64,000 bases of DNA, taken from assembly GCA_930367205.1 (NCBI GenBank), contig OV884009.1, forward strand, positions 119,611,454 to 119,675,453, written 5' to 3'. This document shows positions 1 through 10,883 of this stretch, one piece after another; the stretch's first letter is position 1; every line of letters begins with the position of its first letter. Made by a program: the position numbers and the translations under genes. Under the pieces are notes generated by a model. That model was not told the origin of the DNA. It saw nothing but the letters and a program-made list of their open reading frames with translations, and searched no databases. The DNA is from Acanthosoma haemorrhoidale (Eukaryota; Arthropoda; Insecta; Hemiptera; Acanthosomatidae).

Positions 1-23
1 ACGAAAAAGGATGATTTTTATTG
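1..23 (+). repeat. Divergent monomer type ACGAAAAAGG, 17 copies (first copy)
   Basis: In this type the segment normally reading ACCAATAAGGCAG... becomes ACGAAAAAGGATGATTTTTA at equal length, with about six clustered substitutions. It removes the right arm of the dyad and the CCAAT. Copies start at 1, 2,591, 5,355, 6,047, 6,909, 7,601, 9,506, 10,884, 12,782, 21,936, 26,243, 30,216, 37,810, 44,054, 46,132, 51,333 and 53,410. Spacings are near whole numbers of monomers: 15, 16, 4, 5, 4, 11, 8, 11, 53, 25, 23, 44, 36, 12, 30 and 12. Block duplications often begin here, so it is a useful phase marker. Whether it has a role or is only a passenger is unknown. Confidence 0.93.
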
Positions 24-161
24 CAACACTATAACGGTGGTTGTTATTATCATCAAGGTATGCAACAAGGTCAGTCCGTTTCGTTACACCCCTGAATAGC
101 GAAGATCGGCCATAACTTACCTCAATGGTCACCTACCCCCTCATACCTCGCCACTATTTAA

Positions 162-183
162 CAATTGCTTATTGACCAATAAG
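162..183. other. Conserved CAATTG plus perfect dyad CTTATTG-AC-CAATAAG
   Basis: Bases 168-174 (CTTATTG) and 177-183 (CAATAAG) are exact reverse complements with a 2-bp spacer, directly after the palindrome CAATTG (162-167). Nearly every monomer keeps this element. Exceptions are the 17 ACGAAAAAGG monomers and small subtypes such as TTAACCAATAAGG in region II, TTGACTAATAAGG at 47,336 and 54,615, and TTTTCCAATAAGG at 46,646 and 53,925. The right arm includes a CCAAT pentamer. A dyad of this size could be bound by a dimeric protein or form a small hairpin. Function is inference; the symmetry is seen directly. Confidence 0.85.
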
Positions 184-210
184 GCAGGTTGTGATTGTAT
201 CACTATAAAG
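176..210 (+). promoter_or_regulatory. CCAAT and TATAAAG motifs 24 bp apart (promoter-like by sequence only)
   Basis: CCAAT at 176-180 is followed by TATAAAG at 204-210. The pair recurs in all monomers of the CTATAAAGG type; the other main type reads CTATAACGG, which breaks the TATA-like element. No gene follows, and A/T-rich repeats produce such motifs by chance, so this is only a sequence resemblance. If the satellite is transcribed, these would be the first places to look for start sites on the + strand. Confidence 0.12.
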
Positions 211-253
211 GTTGTTGTTATTATCATCAAGGTATGCAAAAAGGTCAGTCCGT

Positions 254-268
254 TTCGTAACACCCCCT
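254..268 (+). other. Partial resemblance to a CENP-B box (TTCGTAACACCCCCT)
   Basis: The CENP-B core is usually written TTCG-N4-A-N2-CGGG. Here TTCG (254-257), A (262) and the first C (265) sit at the right spacing, so six of nine fixed positions match. The GGG is CCC or CCT instead. Most monomers share this segment. The half-match may be chance, and a true box needs the CGGG half, so binding is not predicted from sequence alone. Confidence 0.15.
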
Positions 269-278
269 GAATAGCGAA

Positions 279-286
279 GATCGGCC
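279..286 (+). other. Conserved GATCGGCC core in nearly every monomer
   Basis: GATC (279-282) and GGCC (283-286) adjoin and are kept in nearly all monomers. Variants are GATCGGGC in the monomer before many ACGAAAAAGG units, GATCAGCC (for example 6,669 and 45,538), GATCTGCC (regions III and IV only, for example 45,022) and GATTGGTC (60,097). A restriction ladder at these sites would show the 172-bp periodicity. The core also lies in the interval where two hybrid-monomer junctions and the assembly gap fall. Confidence 0.8.
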
Positions 287-2590
287 ATGACTTACCTTAA
301 AGTTCCCCCCCCCCATACCTCGCCACTATTTAACAATTTCTTATTGACCAATAAGGGAGATTGTTATTGTATCACTATAAAGGTTGTTGTTATTATCATC
401 AAGGTATGCAACAAGGTCAGTCCGTTTCGTAACACCCCTGAATAGCGAAGATCGGCCATAACTTATCTCAATGGTCCCCCCTCCCATGCCACGCCACTAT
501 TTAACAATTGCTTATTGACCAATAAGGCAGGTTGTTATTGAAACACTATAACGGTGGTTGTTATCATCATCAAGGTATGCAACAAGGTCAGTCCGTTTCG
601 TAACACCCCCTGAATAGCGAAGATCGGCCATGACTTACCTTAAAGTTCCCCCTCCCCCTGCCTCGCCACTATTTAACAATTGCTTATTGACCAATAAGGC
701 AGGTTGTTATTGTATCACTATAAAGGTTGTTGTTATTATCATCAAAGTATGCAACAAGGTCAGTCCGTTTCGTAACACCCCTGAATAGCGAAGATCGGCC
801 ATAACTTACCTCAATGGTCACCCCCCCCCCATACCTCGCCACTATTTAACAATTGCTTATTGACCAATAAGGCAGATTGTGATTGTATCACTATAAAGGT
901 TATTGTTATTATCATCAAGGTATGCAAAAAGGTCAGTCCGTTTCGTAACACCCCCTGAATAGTGAAGATCGGCCATAACTTACCTCAATGGTCCCCCCTC
1001 CCCATGGCTCGCCACTATTTAACAATTGCTTATTGACCAATAAGGCAGATTGTGATTGTATCACTATAAAGGTTGTTGTTATTATCATTAAGGTATGCAA
1101 AAAGGTCAGTCCGTTTCGTAACACCCCTGAATAGCGAAGATCGGCCATAACTTACCTCAATGGTCACCTACCCCCCCATACCTCGCCACTATTTAACAAT
1201 TGCTTATTGACCAATAAGGCAGGTTGTTATTGAAACACAATAACAGTGGTTGTTATCATCATCAAGGTATGCAACAAGGTCAGTCCGTTTCGTAACACCC
1301 CCTGAATAGCGAAGATCGGCCATAACTTACCTCAATGGTCACCCCCCCCTATACCTCGCCACTATTTAACAATTGCTTATTGACCAATAAGGGAGATTGT
1401 TATTGTATCACTATAAAGGTGGTTGTTATTATCATCAAGGTATGCAACAAGGTCATTCCGTTTCGTAGCACCCCCTGAATAGCGAAGATCGGCCATAACT
1501 TACCTCAATGGTCACCCCCCCCCCATACCTCGCCACTATTTAACAATTGCTTATTGACCAATAAGGCAGATTGTGATTGTATCACTATAAAGGTTGTTGT
1601 TATTATCATCAAGGTATGCAAAAAGGTCAGTCCGTTTCGTAACACCCCCTGAATAGTGAAGATCGGCCATAACTTACCTCAATGGTCCCCCCTCCCCATG
1701 GCTCGCCACTATTTAACAATTGCTTATTGACCAATAAGGCAGATTGTGATTGTATCACTATAAAGGTTGTTGTTATTATCATTAAGGTATGCAAAAAGGT
1801 CAGTCCGTTTCGTAACACCCCCTGAATAGTGAAGATCGGCCATAACTTACCTCTATAGTCCCCCCCCCATACCTCGCCACTATTTAACAATTGCTTATTG
1901 ACCAATAAGGCAGATTGTGATTGTAACACTATAACGGTGGTTTTTATCATCATCAAGGTATGAAACAAGGTCAGTCCGTTTCGTAACACCCCTGAATAGC
2001 GAAGATCGGCCATAACTTACCTCAATGGTCACCTACCCCCCCATACCTCGCCACTATTTAACAATTGCTTATTGACCAATAAGGCAGGTTGTTATTGAAA
2101 CACAATAACAGTGGTTGTTATCATCATCAAGGTATGCAACAAGGTCAGTCCGTTTCGTAACACCCCCTGAATAGCGAAGATCGGCCATGACTTACCTTAA
2201 TGTCCCCCCCCCCAATACCTCACCACTATTTAACAATTGCTTATTGACCAATAAGGCAGATTGTGATTGTAACACTATAACGGTGGTTGTTATTATCATT
2301 AAGGTATGCAAAAAGGTCAGTCCGTTTCGTAACACCCCCTGAATAGTGAAGATCGGCCATAACTTACCTCAATGGTCCCCGTCTCATACCTCGCCACTAT
2401 TTAACAATTGCTTATTGACCAATAAGGCAGATTGTGATTGTAACACTATAACGGTTGTTGTTATTATCATCAAGGTATGCAACAAGGTCATTCCGTTTCG
2501 TAACACCCCCTGAATAGCAAAGATCGGGCATAACTTACCTCAATGGTCCCCCCCCCTCATACCTCGCTACTATTTAACAATTGCTTATTG

Positions 2591-5354
2591 ACGAAAAAGG
2601 ATGATTTTTATTGCAACACTATAACGGTGGTTGTTATTATCATCAAGGTATGCAACAAGGTCAGTCCGTTTCGTTACACCCCTGAATAGCGAAGATCGGC
2701 CATAACTTACCTCAATGGTCACCTACCCCCTCATACCTCGCCACTATTTAACAATTGCTTATTGACCAATAAGGCAGGTTGTGATTGTATCACTATAAAG
2801 GTTGTTGTTATTATCATCAAGGTATGCAAAAAGGTCAGTCCGTTTCGTAACACCCCCTGAATAGCGAAGATCGGCCATGACTTACCTTAAAGTTCCCCCC
2901 CCCCATACCTCGCCACTATTTAACAATTTCTTATTGACCAATAAGGGAGATTGTTATTGTATCACTATAAAGGTTGTTGTTATTATCATCAAGGTATGCA
3001 ACAAGGTCAGTCCGTTTCGTAACACCCCTGAATAGCGAAGATCGGCCATAACTTATCTCAATGGTCCCCCCTCCCATGCCACGCCACTATTTAACAATTG
3101 CTTATTGACCAATAAGGCAGGTTGTTATTGAAACACTATAACGGTGGTTGTTATCATCATCAAGGTATGCAACAAGGTCAGTCCGTTTCGTAACACCCCC
3201 TGAATAGCGAAGATCGGCCATGACTTACCTTAAAGTTCCCCCTCCCCCTGCCTCGCCACTATTTAACAATTGCTTATTGACCAATAAGGCAGGTTGTTAT
3301 TGTATCACTATAAAGGTTGTTGTTATTATCATCAAAGTATGCAACAAGGTCAGTCCGTTTCGTAACACCCCTGAATAGCGAAGATCGGCCATAACTTACC
3401 TCAATGGTCACCCCCCCCCCATACCTCGCCACTATTTAACAATTGCTTATTGACCAATAAGGCAGATTGTGATTGTATCACTATAAAGGTTGTTGTTATT
3501 ATCATCAAGGTATGCAAAAAGGTCAGTCCGTTTCGTAACACCCCCTGAATAGTGAAGATCGGCCATAACTTACCTCAATGGTCCCCACTCCCCATGGCTC
3601 GCCACTATTTAACAATTGCTTATTGACCAATAAGGCAGATTGTGATTGTATCACTATAAAGGTTGTTGTTATTATCATTAAGGTATGCAAAAAGGTCAGT
3701 CCGTTTCGTAACACCCCTGAATAGCGAAGATCGGCCATAACTTACCTCAATGGTCACCTACCCCCCCATACCTCGCCACTATTTAACAATTGCTTATTGA
3801 CCAATAAGGCAGGTTGTTATTGAAACACAATAACAGTGGTTGTTATCATCATCAAGGTATGCAACAAGGTCAGTCCGTTTCGTAACACCCCCTGAATAGC
3901 GAAGATCGGCCATGACTTACCTTAATGTCCCCCCCCCCAATACCTCACCACTATTTAACAATTGCTTATTGACCAATAAGGGAGATTGTTATTGTATCAC
4001 TATAAAGGTTGTTGTTATAATCATCAAGGTATGCAACAAGGTCAGTCCGTTTCGTAACACCCCTGAATAGCGAAGATCGGCCATAACTTACCTCAATGGT
4101 CACCCCCCCCTATACCTCGCCACTATTTAACAATTGCTTATTGACCAATAAGGGAGATTGTTATTGTATCACTATAAAGGTGGTTGTTATTATCATCAAG
4201 GTATGCAACAAGGTCATTCCGTTTCGTAGCACCCCCTGAATAGCGAAGATCGGCCATAACTTACCTCAATGGTCACCCCCCCCCCCATACCTCGCCACTA
4301 TTTAACAATTGCTTATTGACCAATAAGGCAGATTGTGATTGTATCACTATAAAGGTTGTTGTTATTATCATCAAGGTATGCAAAAAGGTCAGTCCGTTTC
4401 GTAACACCCCCTGAATAGTGAAGATCGGCCATAACTTACCTCAATGGTCCCCCCTCCCCATGGCTCGCCACTATTTAACAATTGCTTATTGACCAATAAG
4501 GCAGATTGTGATTGTATCACTATAAACGTTGTTGTTATTATCATTAAGGTATGCAAAAAGGTCAGTCCGTTTCGTAACACCCCCTGAATAGTGAAGATCG
4601 GCCATAACTTACCTCTATAGTCCCCCCCCCATACCTCGCCACTATTTAACAATTGCTTATTGACCAATAAGGCAGATTGTGATTGTAACACTATAACGGT
4701 GGTTTTTATCATCATCAAGGTATGAAACAAGGTCAGTCCGTTTCGTAACACCCCTGAATAGCGAAGATCGGCCATAACTTACCTCAATGGTCACCTACCC
4801 CCCCATACCTCGCCACTATTTAACAATTGCTTATTGACCAATAAGGCAGGTTGTTATTGAAACACAATAACAGTGGTTGTTATCATCATCAAGGTATGCA
4901 ACAAGGTCAGTCCGTTTCGTAACACCCCCTGAATAGCGAAGATCGGCCATGACTTACCTTAATGTCCCCCCCCCCAATACCTCACCACTATTTAACAATT
5001 GCTTATTGACCAATAAGGGAGATTGTTATTGTATCACTATAAAGGTTGTTGTTATAATCATCAAGGTATGCAACAAGGTCAGTCCGTTTCGTAACACCCC
5101 TGAATAGCGAAGATCGGCCATAACTTACCTCAATGGTCACCCCCCCCTATACCTCGCCACTATTTAACAATTGCTTATTGACCAATAAGGGAGATTGTTA
5201 TTGTATCACTATAAAGGTGGTTGTTATTATCATCAAGGTATGCAACAAGGTCATTCCGTTTCGTAGCACCCCCTGAATAGCGAAGATCGGGCATAACTTA
5301 CCTCAATGGTCCCCCCCCCTCCATACCTTGCCACTATTTAACAATTGCTTATTG
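2591..5354 (+). repeat. Region I higher-order block, copy 2 (16 monomers)
   Basis: This is a direct repeat of 1-2,590. It holds one additional monomer at about 3,911-4,082, with CATGAC, TTAATGTCCC and TTGTTATAATCATC. Towards the end (about 4,930-5,270) it repeats its own 3,890-4,230 segment instead of following copy 1, so the two blocks end differently. The final monomer has GATCGGGCAT followed by CCATACCTTGCC. Confidence 0.88.
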
Positions 5355-6908
5355 ACGAAAAAGGATGATTTTTATTGTAACACTATAACGGTGGTTGTTA
5401 TTATCATCAAGGTATGCAAAAAGGTCAGTCCGTTTCGTAACACCCCCTGAATAGTGAAGATCGGCCATAACTTACCTCAATGGTCCCCCCCCCCCATGCC
5501 TCGCCACTATTTAACAATTGCTTATTGACCAATTAGGCAGGTTGTTATTGTATCACTATAAAGGTTGTTGTTATTATCATCAAAGTATGCAACAAGGTCA
5601 GTCCGTTTCGTAACACCCCTGAATAGCGAAGATCGGCCATAACTTACCTCAATGGTCACCCCCCCCCATACCTCGCCACTATTTAACAATTGCTTATTGA
5701 CCAATAAGGCAGATTGTGATTGTATCACTATAAAGGTTGTTGTTATTATCATCAAGGTATGCAAAAAGGTCAGTCCGTTTCGTAACACCCCCTGAATAGT
5801 GAAGATCGGCCATAACTTACCTCAATGGTCCCCCCCCCCCATGCCTCGCCACTATTTAACAATTGCTTATTGACCAATAAGGCAGGTTGTTATTGTATCA
5901 CTATAAAGGTTGTTGTTATTATCATCAAAGTATGCAAAAAGGTCAGTCCGTTTCGTAACACCCCCTGAATAGTGAAGATCGGCCATAACATACCTCAATA
6001 GTCACCCCCCCCCCATACCTCGCCACTATTTAACAATTGCTTATTGACGAAAAAGGATGATTTTTATTGTAACACTATAACGGTGGTTGTTATTATCATC
6101 AAGGTATGCAACAAGGTCAGTCCGATTCGTAACACCCCTGAATAGCGAAGATCGGCCATAACTTACCTCAATGGTCACCTACCCCCTCATACCTCGCCAC
6201 TATTTAACAATTGCTTATTGACCAATAAGGCAGATTGTGATTGTATCACTATAAAGGTTGTTGTTATTATCATCAAGGTATGCAACAAGTTCAGTCCGTT
6301 TCGTAACACCCCCTGAATAGTGAAGATCGGGCATAACATACCTCAATGGTCCCCCCCCCTCCATACCTTGCCACTATTTAACAATTGCTTATTGACCAAT
6401 AAGGGAAATTGTTATTGTATCACTATAAAGGTTGTTGTTATTATCATCAAGGTATGCAAAAAGGTCAGTCCGTTTCGTAACACCCCCTGAATAGCGAAGA
6501 TCGGCCATAACTTACCTCAATGGTCCCCCCCCCATGCCACGCCACTATTTAACAATTGCTTATTGACCAATAAGGCAGGTTGTTATTGAAACACTATAAC
6601 GGTGGTTGTTATCATCATCAAGGTATGCAACAAGGTCAGTCCGTTTCGTAACACCCCCTGAATAGCGAAGATCAGCCATGACTTACCTTAAAGTTCCCCC
6701 CCCCATACCTCGCCACTATTTAACAATTGCTTATTGACCAATAAGGGAGATTGTTATTGTATAACTATAAAGGTTGTTGTTATTATCATCAAGGTATGCA
6801 ACAAGTTCAGTCCGTTTCGTAACACCCCCTGAATAGTGAAGATCGGGCATAACATACCTCAATGGTCCCCCCCTCCATACCTTGCCACTATTTAACAATT
6901 GCTTATTG
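5355..6908 (+). repeat. 1,554-bp block, copy 1 (9 monomers)
   Basis: It contains two ACGAAAAAGG monomers (5,355 and 6,047). The next two markers at 6,909 and 7,601 are each exactly 1,554 bp further, and the intervening monomers match in order and in private variants (CCAATTAGG at 5,530/7,082; CAGTCCGATTCG near 6,119/7,673; GATCAGCC at 6,669/8,227). Confidence 0.9.
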
Positions 6909-8350
6909 ACGAAAAAGGATGATTTTTATTGTAACACTATAACGGTGGTTGTTATTATCATCAAGGTATGCAAAAAGGTCAGTCCGTTTCGTAACACCCC
7001 CTGAATAGTGAAGATCGGCCATAACTTACCTCAATGGTCCCCCCCCCATGCCTCGCCACTATTTAACAATTGCTTATTGACCAATTAGGCAGGTTGTTAT
7101 TGTATCACTATAAAGGTTGTTGTTATTATCATCAAAGTATGCAACAAGGTCAGTCCGTTTCGTAACACCCCTGAATAGCGAAGATCGGCCATAACTTACC
7201 TCAATGGTCACCCCCCCCCCCATACCTCGCCACTATTTAACAATTGCTTATTGACCAATAAGGCAGATTGTGATTGTATCACTATAAAGGTTGTTGTTAT
7301 TATCATCAAGGTATGCAAAAAGGTCAGTCCGTTTCATAACACCCCCTGAATAGTGAAGATCGGCCATAACTTACCTCAATGGTCCCCCCCCCAATGCCTC
7401 GCCACTATTTAACAATTGCTTATTGACCAATAAGGCAGGTTGTTATTGTATCACTATAAAGGTTGTTGTTATTATCATCAAAGTATGCAAAAAGGTCAGT
7501 CCGTTTCGTAACACCCCCTGAATAGTGAAGATCGGCCATAACATACCTCAATAGTCACCCCCACCCCCATACCTCGCCACTATTTAACAATTGCTTATTG
7601 ACGAAAAAGGATGATTTTTATTGTAACACTATAACGGTGGTTGTTATTATCATCAAGGTATGCAACAAGGTCAGTCCGATTCGTAACACCCCTGAATAGC
7701 GAAGATCGGCCATAACTTACCTCAATGGTCACCTACCCCCTCATACCTCGCCACTATTTAACAATTGCTTATTGACCAATAAGGCAGATTGTGATTGTAT
7801 CACTATAAAGGTTGTTGTTATTATCATCAAGGTATGCAACAAGTTCAGTCCGTTTCGTAACACCCCCTGAATAGTGAAGATCGGGCATAACATACCTCAA
7901 TGGTCCCCCCCCTCCATACCTTGCCACTATTTAACAATTGCTTATTGACCAATAAGGGAAATTGTTATTGTATCACTATAAAGGTTGTTGTTATTATCAT
8001 CAAGGTATGCAAAAAGGTCAGTCCGTTTCGTAACACCCCCTGAATAGCGAAGATCGGCCATAACTTACCTCAATGGTCCCCCCCCCCCCATGCCACGCCA
8101 CTATTTAACAATTGCTTATTGACCAATAAGGCAGGTTGTTATTGAAACACTATAACGGTGGTTGTTATCATCATCAAGGTATGCAACAAGGTCAGTCCGT
8201 TTCGTAACACCCCCTGAATAGCGAAGATCAGCCATGACTTACCTTAAAGTTCCCCCCCCCCCCATACCTCGCCACTATTTAACAATTGCTTATTGACCAA
8301 TAAGGGAGATTGTTATTGTATAACTATAAAGGTTGTTGTTATTATCATCA
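6909..8350 (+). repeat. 1,554-bp block, copy 2 (truncated at its right end)
   Basis: This is a direct repeat of 5,355-6,796. It keeps private variants of copy 1 and has some of its own, such as TTTCATAAC at 7,333 (a CpG to CpA change). At about 8,350 it departs: AAAGTATGCAACAAGGTCAG replaces AAGGTATGCAACAAGTTCAG. Confidence 0.88.
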
Positions 8351-9505
8351 AAGTATGCAACAAGGTCAGTCCGTTTCGTAACACCCCTAAATAGCGAAGA
8401 TCGGCCATAACTTACCTCAATGGTCACCCCCCCCCCATACCTCGCCACTATTTAACAATTGCTTATTGACCAATAAGGCAGATTGTGATTGTATCACTAT
8501 AAAAGTTGTTGTTATTATCATCAAGGTATGCAAAAAGGTCAGTCCGTTTCGTAACACCCCCTGAATAGTGAAGATCGGCCATAACTTACCTCAATGGTCC
8601 CCCCTCCCCATGGCTCGCCACTATTTAACAATTGCTTATTGACCAATAAGGCAGATTGTGATTGTATCACTATAAAGGTTGTTGTTATTATCAATTAGGT
8701 ATGCAAAAAGGTCAGTCCGTTTCGTAATACCCCCTGAATAGTGAAGATCGGCCATAACTTACCTCTATAGCCCCCCCCCCCATGCCTCGCCACTATTCAA
8801 CAATTGCTTATTGACCAATAAGGCAGATTGTGATTGTAACACTATAACGGTGGCTGTTATTATCATCAAGGTATGCAACAAGTTCAGTCCGTTTCGTAAC
8901 ACCCCTGAATAGCGAAGATCGGCCATAACTTACCTCAATGGTCACCTATCCCCCCATACCTCGCCACTATTTAACAATTGCTTATTGACCAATAAGGCAG
9001 ATTGTGATTGTATCACTATAAAGGTTGTTGTTATTATCATCAAGGTATGCAACAAGTTCAGTCCGTTTCGTAACACCCCCTGAATAGTAAAGATCGGCCA
9101 TAACATACCTCAATGGTCCCCCCCCCTCCATACCTTGCCACTATTTAACAATTGCTTATTGACCAATAAGGCAGATTGTGATTGTAACACTATAACGGTG
9201 GTTGTTATTATCATTAAGGTATGCAAAAAGGTCAGTCCGTTTCGTAACACCCCCTGAATAGTGAAGATCGGCCATAACTTACCTCAATGGTCCCCGTCTC
9301 ATACCTCGCCACTATTTAACAATTGCTTATTGACCAATAAGGCAGATTGTGATTGTAACACTATAACGGTTGTTGTTATTATCATCAAGGTATGCAACAA
9401 GGTCATTCCGTTTCGTAACACCCCCTGAATAGCAAAGATCGGGCATAACTTACCTCAATGGTCCCCCCCCCTCATACCTCGCTACTATTTAACAATTGCT
9501 TATTG
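8350..9505 (+). repeat. Seven-monomer run leading to an ACGAAAAAGG monomer
   Basis: Monomer order matches 11,628-12,781 almost throughout: TCACCCC type, ATGGCTCGCC or ATGCCTCGCC type, CTCTATAG type, CACCTA type, CAACAAGTT/CATAACATACC type, CCCCGTCTC type, then CATTC/GATCGGGC type. The two runs are about 1,155 and 1,153 bp long. This one carries GGTGGCTGTT (8,849) where the other has GGTTGTTATCATC, so it is not a simple copy. Confidence 0.75.
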
Positions 9506-10883
9506 ACGAAAAAGGATGATTTTTATTGCAACACTATAACGGTGGTTGTTATTATCATCAAGGTATGCAACAAGGTCAGTCCGTTTCGTTACACCCCTGA
9601 ATAGGGAAGATCGGCCATAACTTACCTCAATGGTCACCTACCCCCTCATACCTCGCCACTATTTAACAATTGCTTATTGACCAATAAGGCAGGTTGTGAT
9701 TGTATCACTATAAAGGTTGTTGTTATTATCATCAAGGTATGCAAAAAGGTCAGTCCGTTTCGTAACACCCCCTGAATAGCGAAGATCGGCCATGACTTAC
9801 CTTAAAGTTCCCCCCCCCCCATACCTCGCCACTATTTAACAATTTCTTATTGACCAATAAGGGAGATTGTTATTGTATCACTATAAAGGTTGTTGTTATT
9901 ATCATCAAGGTATGCAACAAGGTCAGTCCGTTTCGTAACACCCCTGAATAGCGAAGATCGGCCATAACTTATCTCAATGGTCCCCCCTCCCATGCCACGC
10001 CACTATTTAACAATTGCTTATTGACCAATAAGGCAGGTTGTTATTGAAACACTATAACGGTGGTTGTTATCATCATCAAGGTATGCAACAAGGTCAGTCC
10101 GTTTCGTAACACCCCCTGAATAGCGAAGATCGGCCATGACTTACCTTAAAGTTCCCCCCCCCCTGCCTCGCCACTATTTAACAATTGCTTATTGACCAAT
10201 AAGGCAGGTTGTTATTGTATCACTATAAAGGTTGTTGTTATTATCATCAAAGTATGCAACAAGGTCAGTCCGTTTCGTAACACCCCTGAATAGCGAAGAT
10301 CGGCCATAACTTACCTCAATGGTCACCCCCCCCCATACCTCGCCACTATTTAACAATTGCTTATTGACCAATAAGGCAGATTGTGATTGTATCACTATAA
10401 AGGTTGTTGTTATTATCATCAAGGTATGCAAAAAGGTCAGTCCGTTTCGTAACACCCCCTGAATAGTGAAGATCGGCCATAACTTACCTCAATGGTCCCC
10501 CCTCCCCATGGCTCGCCACTATTTAACAATTGCTTATTGACCAATAAGGCAGATTGTGATTGTAACACTATAACGGTGGTTGTTATTATCATTAAGGTAT
10601 GCAAAAAGGTCAGTCCGTTTCGTAACACCCCCTGAATAGTGAAGATCGGCCATAACTTACCTCAATGGTCCCCGTCTCATACCTCGCCACTATTTAACAA
10701 TTGCTTATTGACCAATAAGGCAGATTGTGATTGTAACACTATAACGGTTGTTGTTATTATCATCAAGGTATGCAACAAGGTCATTCCGTTTCGTAACACC
10801 CCCTGAATAGCAAAGATCGGGCATAACTTACCTCAATGGTCCCCCCCCCTCATACCTCGCTACTATTTAACAATTGCTTATTG
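9506..10883 (+). repeat. 1,378-bp block, copy 1 (8 monomers), related to the block at 1
   Basis: It starts with the ACGAAAAAGG monomer in the TTGCAACAC form, shared only with the copies at 1, 2,591 and 10,884. The private variant ATAGGGAAG (about 9,601) is shared with the next copy at 10,979. The first five to six monomers match 1-900, so this is a further, shortened copy of the region I block. Confidence 0.87.

Larger units (their letters stand above)
168..339 (+). repeat. Reference monomer of the satellite (172 bp)
   Basis: This copy is used to describe the unit. In order it holds: the dyad CTTATTGACCAATAAG (168-183); a T/G-rich part with CACTATAAAGG (201-211) and TTGTTGTTATTATCATC (212-228); GGTATGCAAAAAGGTCAG (231-248); CCGTTTCGTAACACCCCCTG (250-269); AGCGAAGATCGGCC (273-286); a C10 run (305-314); and CATACCTCGCCACTATTTAA (314-333). 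Hand count gives 72 G+C of 172, about 42%. Main alternatives elsewhere are GGCAG/GGGAG, GTGATTGTATC/GTTATTGAAAC/GTGATTGTAAC, TATAAAGG/TATAACGG, CAACAAGG/CAAAAAGG/CAACAAGTT, CACCCCTG/CACCCCCTG, AGCGAAG/AGTGAAG and CATAAC/CATGAC. Most other copies share this order of parts. Confidence 0.97.
1..2590 (+). repeat. Region I higher-order block, copy 1 (15 monomers)
   Basis: The block opens with the ACGAAAAAGG monomer and closes just before the next one at 2,591. From 1 to about 1,320 it matches 2,591-3,910 base for base apart from rare changes (for example TTATTG against TTGTTG near 900/3,490). It then lacks one monomer present in copy 2 and continues in parallel to about 2,250. The last two monomers carry the CCCCGTCTCAT and GATCGGGCAT signatures that usually precede the ACGAAAAAGG type. 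Confidence 0.9.

Noticed and set aside
211..228. A GTT/TTA microsatellite inside each monomer
   Set aside because: TTGTTGTTATTATCATC is of nearly fixed length across the array and does not expand, so it is part of the monomer and not a separate microsatellite.
305..314. Classical intramolecular G-quadruplex on the minus strand
   Set aside because: There is only one G-run per 172 bp, so the usual four closely spaced runs are absent. A long run might fold or pair between units, but that is not predicted by the standard motif.
1627..2013. Minus-strand open frames of 60-128 codons beginning MADLRYSGVLRNG or MLRNGLTFLHTL, repeated dozens of times
   Set aside because: The monomer happens to have one frame with no stop over all 57 codons. 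By a simple estimate, (61/64)^57 is about 0.065 per frame, or about one in three for six frames, so this is not surprising. The C-run changes frame at random between units, starts and ends differ from copy to copy, and no codon-level constraint is visible. They are repeat by-products, not genes.
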